From Costus lasius (lineage: Eukaryota > Streptophyta > Magnoliopsida > Zingiberales > Costaceae), in assembly GCA_027563935.2 (NCBI GenBank), contig CM050447.1, positions 11,996,501 to 12,060,500 on the forward strand: a DNA stretch of 64,000 nt, given 5' to 3'. The translations under genes and the position numbers were made by a program. Shown piece after piece: positions 48,234-58,578 of this stretch. Positions within the stretch are counted from its first letter, which is position 1. Every line of letters begins with the position of its first letter. The notes beneath the pieces are model-generated. The model had not been told where the DNA came from, ran no database searches, and was given only the letters and a program-made list of their open reading frames with translations.

Positions 48234-50554
48234 CCAATTATTATTAGAATACACATTCAATAAATTCATCTTACTAAATAACATTATGATGCAGGACCGA
48301 GGAGATCGAGAAAAGGGAAAAGGAATAAGAGAGAGTAAAGGGAAAGATAGAATACAAGGAGGGAGAGAGACTATTAAAGCAATCCAATAATTCATTAACC
48401 ATAGCAGTCATTACACTATATTTATGTCATATGTATAAGCTTTTAGACCAAATGCTATTTTAATTAAAAATCCATAAACCTGAATAAATCATTCTTTTCC
48501 ATAAGGAAAAAAAATAATAATACCTCGGCAAGTCAAACCAATTTATGAACTTAGATGCCTAAATAACCTTGCATCGCATAATCTCCATATTTTTATTTTT
48601 TAGTTTTCCTCATTTTTATTCTACAAAAGTTTGTCTAACTTTCCTTTTTCATGTTTTCCCTCTTTTTTATTTATTTATTTTGCTTATTGTTTGATGTTTG
48701 CAGTTGTCTTTTGTTTGTTTTATTGTGTTTTACTCAAATCATGTGGTCAACTCATCACCACATCTCTAACTAGTGTAGGTTCATTCCGGTGCCTTCAACC
48801 ATACAACTAGAACAATGTTAGGGCATGTGAGAGACCAACACAACTTGTGTAGCATTAGCAAGAGCAACTATGGATTGCATCAAGGTTGCAATCTCAAATG
48901 AATGAACCATGATAATGATGTTGGTGATTCACTAGTGGCATGCATTTTTTTAGCAGAAAGGCTAGTGACTTGTTGGTGGCAATGATGACTCTAACCTAGT
49001 TGGGTGCTTTGGGTAGTTCTACAGCACACGATGATAATGACAGTGAAGGGGCAACAAGATCTTGAAAGGCCACTCAATTACGGCAAGGAACGGAAAACCG
49101 TTCTGTACCCAGCGATAACCTCGGTACATACCGATCCGCTCGGCAACCGGTTCGGAACGGTGGTCGGAGCACAGTTGAAGCTTTTGCCGCCGAAGTTTCC
49201 GCCAGCACCACCTGCTGCTTCCGCTCGCCTGTTCGTCGGTTCCATCCGGTACGCACGGTACTGGTACCATACCAGTCCGGTGGCTCGCTGGACCGAGTCA
49301 CCGGACCGGCTTTTTAAACCTTAAATTACGGTTGATGGGTGTAGGATCAGAGACAAGATGTGGTTGGCCTCTTCCTGTTTTAGTTGTGATCAATGGAGAT
49401 GGCAAGATGACAACAGTGGAGACAAGGTGTATGTACAGAGTGGTAGTGTTTATGGGTAGCATGGTGACACAAGATTTTTTGGTTGTAAGATCAGGGGAGA
49501 TGACATGGCATTGAGTGAGGGTTGGAGGCAAAAGTGTAACCATGCTAATTTGCCCAAAAGTATAATTTCCTTCCTTTTTATTAATACCACAAGATCTCTT
49601 TTGATGTGCTGCAACAAGCACAAGCATTGTCATCACTCATCAGTACAAGAAAATAAATTAAAAATGGCGTTTCCTTTTGAAAACCACAAATTCCCTTGGG
49701 CGTTCATGCTGGGCAATGTTAAGACATCCCTGTCGCACGATTATGAATTCTATATATGAGGATTATCATGGTTATTGCTTAAGAATATAATATATATCCT
49801 ATCCGAAAGAAAAAAGAAATCCTATTGCCCGGCATGACTTGGGTGGCAAAAGGATCCAGTAAATCCTCGTTTCAATCTTCTGGTATCCACAATACCAAAC
49901 CATTTATTCAATTCTGGCAGACTGAGAAAAAAAAAAGTCACTTTACTGATCAAAACAATGGCTGCATAATTTCCATACATAACATTTAAGGACTTCAATC
50001 TCAAGAAAGTAATACTCACACATCTGCATGTATATGCACATTAAAGACTTGAGTTTATCTGTAAGTCATTTATTTAACTTCAACCTCTCACAAGCAAAGC
50101 TGTCATGGAAATCTGCGAACGAAACAATTATTTCCGAATTTATTAAACCAAAAATTCCAAGAAAAGGAACTCCTTTTAAACATTAAAAAAATAAAATATA
50201 AGCGTTGAACCAAACGGTCGACCAAGAATAGAACTCGTCAACAAGGAAATAAAAGATAATTATCAACTAATCAATAACTAAGATGCGCCAGAAGTCCTCA
50301 GCCAAGGAATTAAAAGCCAAAGATACTAACTTGCTAAGCCCTTCTTCCAAGATGGCCTGCTCCTCCGCAGACCACTCGATTGATAGCCCAGGGTTATGCT
50401 TCAGCGCCTGAGCCGGTCCGGTAACACCCGCCCCCGCTGCGGCACCATTGCTAGGGTTTTCGGGAATCGACGAGCCACCCCCAACCGCACCACCGCCTCC
50501 GCCTCCAGGTAAGTGGCCGCCGTTAGCTCCATCCGCGTTAGCGCTGGCTCCCAT
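43240..50554 (-). CDS. SANT/Myb-like DUF3755 protein
   Basis: Seven minus-strand exons join in frame: 50331-50554, 47484-47583, 46181-46246, 45969-46083, 45607-45689, 45383-45444, 43240-43342, giving 250 residues. All introns are GT-AG. The N-terminus is Gly/Ala-rich. Residues about 57-108 form a SANT/Myb-like unit (LSIEWSAEEQAILEEGLSK, SESILLRYAKIAMQL, KTVRDVALRCRWM). A basic run follows (KKENSKRRKEEHN), then the DUF3755 part with NFANLR, IQDNINLFCQTRDNIL and the C-terminal MPPLPVKLNEELANSILP. This is a conserved plant nuclear-type protein with no known function. I took the ATG at 50554 because the upstream in-frame stretch looks like 5' UTR. Introns of 2.7, 1.2 and 2.0 kb hold repeats. Confidence 0.9.
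48182..48232. repeat. (TA)n microsatellite
   Basis: About 25 uninterrupted TA units in the first coding intron of the DUF3755 gene. Confidence 0.98.
49075..49320. repeat. GC-rich island in the DUF3755 intron, probable transposon fragment
   Basis: A block rich in GGTAC, CCGG and CGGTTC motifs (for example CGGTACTGGTACC) inside an AT-rich intron. It has no splice signals that would make it an exon in the gene's frame. Identity unknown. Confidence 0.35.
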
Positions 50555-53080
50555 CAACACGAAAACCTCTAAGAATTGTCCCCCAATCCTCAGAATCTGC
50601 CGCTCGTCCCGGCTAATCCGAACATTCTTCCGCCACACAGAAGGGGGGAAGGGGAGGAAACAACGGGTTTTATCTCGATTTCGAGAAGAGAGGAACGAGA
50701 AGGGGAAGGGAGTGAACAATTTTGGAAGAGGAGAAAATTGGATAAATTTCGCCCTATGGGAGAAGTATTTTTAAAATAAGATTTAATCTTTTTTCATAAT
50801 CTCTAGTAAAGTCCTCCGATGTCGGGCCCACGTCGTCCCTTCTCGTAGTCAAATTATATGACAGGTAGCTTTTGGTTACGAAGAATAAGTTGATGGTTTT
50901 ATTCACGCGGGTCCTACGTGGCAGCTTACGGAAGAGCAACTTGTCTTAATCACTGCATAATACAAACCTTTGCTCACCTGCTTCATTTCTACCCGCTTTG
51001 GACTTGGTGGACTGTAGCTCTACAAGCGGATTGCTTTGATTTTTTTGTTTTTTTCTCAAACAAGTGATAATTAGTGATAAAAGGATAAAATTTAATCTTA
51101 GGACTTATTGTGAACGACCTGTGTGACGCTTATGATTATCATGCATTTACTCATAAATTGAAGTAGAATTTAATATAGCCATTTCCATATTATCGTCAAG
51201 TTATAAATAAATGTTATTTTCAGCATTTTGTAATTTTATCTCTATCAATAAAATCAAAAGCTATTAATAAGGTCGCCATATATTACAAAATTATGTCATA
51301 TTTAAGATACTGCTATTTGAACTAGAATATTTGTATATTATTCTATATAGACGTATCTTTGTATTGGTAGTGACGTAAGACGGTTTTTTTTCCTTCAGCC
51401 GATAAATTTGTTGGACCGAAACAAATTTTAATTTGCTTTGCTAAGTTCATGTGACAGGTGATTTATGATTATTCTAATAAAGCATTTTTCTTACCTGGAT
51501 CAGTTGACTGTTAATTAGATTTGGTTAAAATAGCTGAAGCTCGAATCAAGTATTAAAGTATTGGGATAAATAATTAAGTTTGATGGGAAATTAATATATG
51601 GTGTTGTTATTTTTGTTCAATAAATAGAAGATCACATGCATTTCAAATTCTAAAAGCCTTTTCAGAGTTGATATCAACCAAATGCTCAGTCTCAGAAGAC
51701 CAAGTAAAAAAGGAAATTTGATAAGTACAATTGTCTGGGTTCATAATAAGATGCAAAACTTGTACCTTACAGAAATACTTCTTCCATAGGTTTGTGGCCA
51801 AGCGTATGTGTCTTTTTTACATTGATTTTCAACATGTTGTCATTGAACATCTGTAACAGATGAGAAAAGTAGATTAAGGTATATCATTTGTAAGCTAAAC
51901 ACATTGGCTGTCTCACATTTCGTGCACAACAACGAATCCAAGAATGCATCAAATCAAAAGCTAAATAAGTTTACTAGCACAAATAAGCATGTGAACCTGC
52001 TGAAAAGGGACTAACAAACTTAGAAACACATTTAAATAGAAAGACTAGTTTAAAGAATGGATAAATGCTTAGTCAAGAAATCATCAAGCACAACAAGACA
52101 AGAAAATGCATGTAATTAGAAATTGAAGTAAAATTAACTAGGTATCCACATGCACCCATTTTCGTCAAGACGCCGTCAAGGTCAACAAGTCAAGCAAATC
52201 AAATAATTAGAAAATGGAAGTAGACATAAACCAAGTAGCTACATGCAGAAGTTTTCTTCCAAGGAAGCATACTAAGAAAAATAAGCAGTGATTAGGCAAC
52301 ATTACACACTTAGGCTATATTCTATTGAATAGAATCCACGATGAAAAAAATAGAAAGTATAAAGAATCTAACCTTAAGAAAATAGAAGAGAGAAATGAAA
52401 AGAACTTGCCTTGATTACATCATCAATTGAATGAGTCTCGCTCATAATCTTTTGGCGGTTGATGATAAAAAATTAAGAATAGCTGCAACACAGAAAACCT
52501 GCAGCTCATCATCACTGTTCCGTGTAGATACAGATAAACTGCAAGGGTGCAATTGACCATCTTCGGCGCAGAAATGAGCGCTTGGAAAACCACGGAATGA
52601 ATGTTTTGAAATAGATCATTTCAAAGTTGTAAAACTAATGATTCAAGGCAATTTCCCTCTAATTTCTGACACAGGGCTTCATCAAAATCAGCAGCTCGCA
52701 TCATCTGGGAAAAGAATAAACAACTAAATCACAAAACACAGAATAAAGATATATGTACAAGATAAATGCATTACAAATGATGGAAAAAAATCCGTGCTTG
52801 GAACTCAAATACATGGGAAATTAATTTAGAGCTGGCAATTTCATCCACATAAGCCCAATCAAAACCTGATTTGTTTATTAATTAGGTCATAACCTAAACA
52901 TAACAGATAAACCTGATCCGACTTGAACAGCTTACTAAATTTAAATATATATAGATAAATACATAATAAAATAAATATAATATATGTTAAGATAAATATT
53001 TTATATTTAAAAATATATTTTTATGTATCAAAAAGTTAAAAACATATACATGTATAAATATGATTTGTATATAATATGTC
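50555..53080. other. DUF3755 5' flank and intergenic DNA
   Basis: The first 200 bases are probable 5' UTR and promoter. A tiny two-exon minus-strand open frame is possible at 51767-52445 (see findings). A lone hAT-like end, TAGAGCTGGCAA, is at 52827-52838. The rest is AT-rich and unremarkable. Confidence 0.4.
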
Positions 53081-54861
53081 TGCAACGCCCCAAGACTCTC
53101 CCAGCCTCAGGACGCGACAAACAATGGACCTGCAAGGCCATACAGATCCAGCATACCACACAGTACGACAAATAACATAAACGAAAAAATCCACATAGAT
53201 AAAATACACATCGGACCGACGCAGCGGTCAAAGTCAATAATACACACAGGGCCGAACAGTCCTGGCCCACAAATCCACACTGGTCCATGACCAGGTAAAT
53301 ACAATCTCATCAGATATAATCTTCGAAATACGATAAATAATACGTGCGACACGTAAGAAAATACAACACATGATAGGGAAGATAATCTACCTATCTATCT
53401 ACTGCGCACCAGAGGGAGCCGAGCCTGAACCTGGAGGCAAGGCAACGGAGGGGGTTAGCCGGGAGGCTAAGTAGAGTTTAATAAGTAAATGGTGCATATA
53501 AGAGTAAGGAGAATCCAACAATAATTAATAGACAGAAGTGCACTGTAAGTAAATATAACCCGACTAAGTAAGTACAGAAAGTATAGCATGCAGGTGGAAA
53601 TCCAGCTATGTCAATGTCCCGTAGGACGCGCACTCAAAGAGTGGTTCCTACCGCCAGCTAACGGTAGAAACGGCTGTCCGTCGACAGTCCGCCGGTGTAG
53701 CGTCCTACACCCAGATCACCCCGGAATGCCGAGTCCCACGACATCCGACTGTGACCCATCCGGAGGCCTGTAGTTCATGGGCTCACACAGACTGCATCCA
53801 TGACTACTACCAATGGCCAAAATCACAAGGTTCTCAGAAGGTGGACTATCCCAGTCAGACCTATCCGTCCATCCCAAATATCAACACAAGCTGGTTGTAG
53901 AGACAGCCAAAATATATATGTACTGCATATAAATCTACCACCAACAATATCATGCACCGAAACATAAAAATCAGATAACATGCAAGCATCCATGTGACTC
54001 AATGGAAAGAGACAGATTTCAATGGATTTACGAAGATAATAATCAGATTCAGTCAGCAAGAAGATGGTGCCGCTATCTATGCATGCGGTTTGGCACTGAA
54101 CAAGGGTAAGGAGGTAAGAATCCTACCCGGAGACTATAGGTCTGAGCAAGATCCAACCAGTTATATACGTTCAGAATAACCCAGCGCGCGCAGTCCGGAG
54201 TCGCAGTCGCGGCCGTCGGAGTTCACCGGAAGTTCGCCGGAAAAGCTCGCCGGAACAGTGGCGCCGCCACCGGAACAGTAACTTCGGCGGCCGGTCGAAA
54301 TTCTGGAAGTGTCACGAGGTAGCCGCCGGCGAGAGGAGTTCAGCCGTACCACTGGTTTCGCGAGAGGAGGTCGGGGTCGCCGGGATCGAAGGAAAAACCG
54401 CCGGCGGCGTCGTTCGCAGACGTCGCCGGAGCTGGGGAAGACGACGCCGGAAAACGGGCGAAAAGGGGGAGGAAACGTCCGCCGAAGGTGGGGAAGCTTG
54501 CCGGTGCCGCCGGAGACGAAGGACGCGCCGGATCTAGGGTTCCGGTCGCTTCTCGTCGCCGCACGCGCAAAGGAAGAGGAAAGAGCTTCCGCTCGCCGGT
54601 TCTGGTCGCCGGAGCTGCGGTCGGAGGCGGAAGAGGAGGCTGAGAGGAGACGCGTGAAGAAGAGAGGAAGATGGGTTCGGTGTTGGTGAAGCAGCGGGAG
54701 AGGAGGGGAAGATAAGGAGAGGAAGAGGAGATGGGGTCGGGTGGTTCACGGGGAGAATAGGGGAGAAAAGAGGGGAGTGAGGGAGCAGCGTGGGGAGCAG
54801 ATGGGATGGGACGTGGCTGTCCTGTCCCATCAGCTCCATGTAAAAATTCCGAAACGTTACA
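53081..54861 (-). repeat. LTR C1, reverse
   Basis: 1781 bp. On the minus strand it begins TGTAACGTTTCGG and ends GGGGCGTTGCA, slightly altered from the GGGGCGTGACA of C3. It is nearly identical to C3 throughout, so it is young. Confidence 0.85.
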
Positions 54862-54953
54862 ATACTCACAACTTATAAGAATTTGGTCCCCAAATTCAAA
54901 AGATAGAGATAGGTTATCATTAACAAGGTAACATTTGCATTAAATACAGTCAC

Positions 54954-55228
54954 TCAATACATGCCGTACATGAATTCATAGCACTCGGGTCGCTCAAGAA
55001 ACAGGTGCGGCCAACGACGCAAGGCTTCGTCCTCGCGTTCCCACGTGGCTTCACTTTCAGAATGATTGTTCCAGCGGACCTTAATGAGTCGGATCACTTT
55101 ATTGCGAAGCTGATGCTCCTTGCGGTCTAGGATCTCGATAGGCGACTCTTGGTACGTGGCGTCAGGCGTGATAGCTAGGAACTGATCTTGCAAGATGTGT
55201 GATGGATCTTGCATATACTTTCGCAGCA
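54954..55228 (-). pseudogene. pol C-terminal fragment with chromodomain, reverse
   Basis: A minus-strand frame from about 55228 to the stop at 54954. It covers the end of integrase and the chromodomain (LRNKVIRLIKVRWNNHSESE; ALRRWPHLF) with no stops. Between it and LTR C1 lies a purine-rich TTTGGGGACC on the minus strand, a likely polypurine tract. The frame is joined at 55229 to unrelated plus-strand pol sequence, so the gene is cut there. Confidence 0.8.
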
Positions 55229-56783
55229 TGGTGACGCTTACAGAATTGGCCAGATCTGCACGCGAGTTGGATCTAGATATTATATGTCCCACAGAGCGTG
55301 GATGCTTAGCAGTGATGATGGCTGGATCCCAGCTTATACAGAAGGTAATTGAAAACCAATCAGATGATGAGTACCTTCAGGCGATTCTTGCTAGAGGGAA
55401 GAGGTCTGAGTTCACACAGGATTCTGAGGGTGTGATACGGTATGAGCATCGCATTTGTGTGCCTGAATCTGTGAAGCAGGAGGTGATGGATGAAGCACAT
55501 AAATCAAGATTTGCTATGCATCCTGGCGGTACTAAGATGTACCAAGATTTGAAGAAGACATACTGGTGGGAGAATATGAAACGAGACATCGCCGAATATG
55601 TCTCGTGCTGTTTAACTTGCCAGCAAGTAAAAGCAGAACACCGCAAGCCACCAGGGATGTTGCAGAATATTCCCCTTCCAGAGTGGAAGTGGGAACATAT
55701 CACAATGGATTTTGTGACGGGTTTTCCTAGGTCACAAAGGGGTCACGATTCTATTTGGGTGATAGTTGACCGATTGCCGAAGTCTGCACACTTCTTGCCT
55801 GTGAAGAAATTGTTTTCTGTGGATAAACTGGCTGTTCTGTATTGCCGAGAAATCATACGGTTGCATGGGGTCCCTTCCAGCATTATCTCTGACAGGGATT
55901 CAAAATTCGTCTCTCGGTTTTGGGGAAGTCTGCAGAAGTCGCTTGGCACTCAGTTACATTTCAGCACTGCCTTTCATCCCAGACGGATGGTCAGTCCAAA
56001 AGGACCATCCAGACCCTAGAAGATATGCTTCGGGCTTGTGCCCTAGATTTCGGGATTAACTGAAAAGTTCACTTGCATTTAGCTGAATTTGCCTATAATA
56101 ACAGCTATCACTCGGCGATCCAGATGGCGCCATTCGAGGCATTGTACGGTAGACGGTACAGATCGCCAGTCCTATAGGACCAAGTTGGTGAAAGCCGTGT
56201 GTTTGGGCCAGACATGTTAGAGTTTGAGGCCGAAAGGGTTCAGCTGATCCGGAAGAGACTCTTGACTGCCCAGAATCGGCAGAAGAGTTACGCCGATAGG
56301 AGGCGACGTGAACTCGAGTTTGAAGTTGGCGACCATGTGTTTCTCAAGGTTACGCTAGTAAAAGGAAGAGCTCGGTTTGGTTACTCAGGTAAATTGGCTC
56401 CACGGTTTATGGGTCCCTTCGAAACCTTAGAGCGCATTGGAGCCGTTGCATATCGGCTAGCCCTACCTCCAAACTTGTCGCAAGTACATAACGTATTCCA
56501 CGTGTCTATGCTGCTAAAGTATATGCGAGATCCATCGCACGTCTTGCAAGATCAGTTTCTAGCTATCACGCCTGACGCCACGTACCAAGAGTCGTCTGTC
56601 GAGATCTTAGACAGCAAGGAGCATCAGCTTCGCAATAAAGTGATCCGACTCATTAAGGTCCGCTGGAACAATCATTCTGAAAGTGAAGCCACGTAGAAAC
56701 GCGAGGACGAAGCCTTGCGTCGTTGACCGCACCTGTTTCCTGAGCGATCCGAGTGCTATGAATTCATGTATGGCATGTATTGA
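55229..56783 (+). pseudogene. pol fragment: RNase H end, integrase, chromodomain
   Basis: Plus-strand coding begins just past RNase H ([17 protein letters not shown]). It runs through the integrase H2C2 zinc domain ([11 protein letters not shown]...CCLTCQQVK), two catalytic Asp contexts ([17 protein letters not shown]), the GPF-type region (APRFMGPFETLERIGAVAYR) and the chromodomain. A 1-bp deletion near 55980 breaks the core before its catalytic Glu. In-frame stops lie at 56061, 56175, 56694 and 56724, before the natural end at 56783. Integrase inserts the cDNA and the chromodomain steers it to chromatin; this copy is dead. Confidence 0.85.
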
Positions 56784-56852
56784 GTGACTGTGTTTAATGC
56801 AAATGTTACCTTGTTAATGATAACTTATCTCTATCTTATAAGTTGTGAGTAT

Positions 56853-58557
56853 TGTAACGTTTCGAAATTTTTACATGGAGCTGATGGGACAGGACAGCCA
56901 CGTCCCATCCCATCTGCTCCCCACGCTGCTCCCTCACTCCCCTCTTTTCTCCCCTATTCTCCCCGTGAACCACCCGACCCCATCTCCTCTTCCTCTCCTT
57001 ATCTTCCCCTCCTCTCCCGCTGCTTCACCAACACCGAACCCATCTTCCTCTCTTCTTCACGCGTCTCCTCTCAGCCTCCTCTTCCGCCTCCGACCGCAGC
57101 TCCGGCGACCAGAACCGGCGAGCGGAAGCTCTTTCCTCTTCCTTTGCGCGTGCGGCGACGAGAAGCGACCGGAACCCTAGATCCGGCGCGTCCTTCGTCT
57201 CCGGCGGCACCGGCGAGCTTCCCCACCTTCGGCGGACGTTTCCTCCCCCTTTCCGCCCATTTTCCGGCGTCGTCTTCCCCAGCTCCGGCGACGTCTGCGA
57301 ACGACGCCGCCGGCGGTTTTTCCTTCGATCCCGGCGACCCCGACCTCCTCTCGCGAAACCAGTGGTACGGCTGAACTCCTCTCGCCGGCGGCTACCTCGT
57401 GACACTTCCAGAATTTCGACCGGCCGCCGAAGTTACTGTTCCAGTGGCGGCGCCACTGTTCCGGCGAGCTTTTCCGGCGAACTTCCGGTGAACTCCGACG
57501 GCCGCGACTGCGACTCCGGACTGCGCGCGCTGGGTTATTCTGAACGTATATAACTGGTTGGATCTTGCTCAGACCTACAGTTTCCAGGTAGGATTCTTAC
57601 CTCCCTACCCTTGTTCGGTGCCAAACCGCATGCATAGATAGCTGCACCATCTTCTTGCTGACTGAATCTGATTATTACCTTCGTAAATCCATTGAAATCT
57701 GTCTCTTTCCATTGAGTCACATGGATGCTTGCATGTTATCTGATTTTTATGTTTCGGTGCATGATATTGTTGGTGGTAGATTTATATGCAGTACATATAT
57801 ATTTTGGCTGTCTCTACAGCCAGCTTGTGTTGATATTTGGGATGGACGGATAGGTCTGACTGGGATAGTCCACCTTCCGAGAACCTTGTGATTTTGGCCA
57901 TTGGTAGTAGTCATGGATGCAGTCTGTGTGAGCCCATGAACTACAGGCCTCCGGATGGGTCACAGTCGGATATCGTGGGACTCGGCATTCCGGGGTGATC
58001 TGGGTGTAGGATGCTACACCGGCGGACTGTTGACGGACAGCCGTTTCTACCGTTAGCTGGCGGTAGGAACCACTCTTTGAGTGCGCGTCCTACGGGACAT
58101 TGGCACAGCTGGATTTCCACCTGCATGCTGTACTTTCTGTACTTACTTAGTCGGGTTATATTTACTGACAGTGCACTTCTGTCTATTAATTATTGTTGGA
58201 TTCTCCTTACTCTTATATGCACCATTTACTTATTAAATCCTACTTAGCCTCCCGGCTAACCCCCTCCCTTGCCTTGCCTCCAGGTTCAGGCTCGGCTCCC
58301 TCTGGTGCGCAGTAGATAGATAGGTAGATTATCTTCCCTATCATGTGTTGTATTTTCTTACGTGTCGCACGTATTATTTGTCGTATTTCGAAGATTATAT
58401 CTGATGAGATTGTATTTACCTGGTCATGGACCAGTGTGGATTTGTGGGCCAGGACTGTTCGGCCCTGTGTGTATTGTTGACTTTGACCACTGCGTCGGTC
58501 TGATGTGTATCTTATCTATGTGGATTTCGTCGTTTATGTTATTTGTCGTATTGTATT
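56853..58557 (+). repeat. LTR C2, forward, 3' end missing
   Basis: Starts TGTAACGTTTCG after the pol 3' end and matches the reverse complement of C1 until about 58557. There about 85 bp of LTR end and the primer binding site are lost, and gag-like sequence follows directly. Confidence 0.82.
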
Positions 58558-58578
58558 GTATCATGTTGAAGTCCTCCA

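Noticed and set aside
48144..48395. 83-codon frame with an Ile-Tyr repeat
   Set aside because: It is the TA microsatellite translated.
49004..49324. 106-codon frame as an extra exon of the DUF3755 gene
   Set aside because: It is on the opposite strand and in a repeat-like GC island; the gene's frame is complete without it.
54309..54869. Arg-rich and Pro/Ser-rich frames repeated at 54.3-54.9, 56.8-57.4 and 63.4-63.9 kb
   Set aside because: They are the same segment of the three family C LTRs read on both strands; composition shadows, not genes.
54954..55292. Upstream extension of the minus-strand pol frame to 55292
   Set aside because: Past 55228 the frame runs antisense through plus-strand pol sequence, so the extra residues are not coding.
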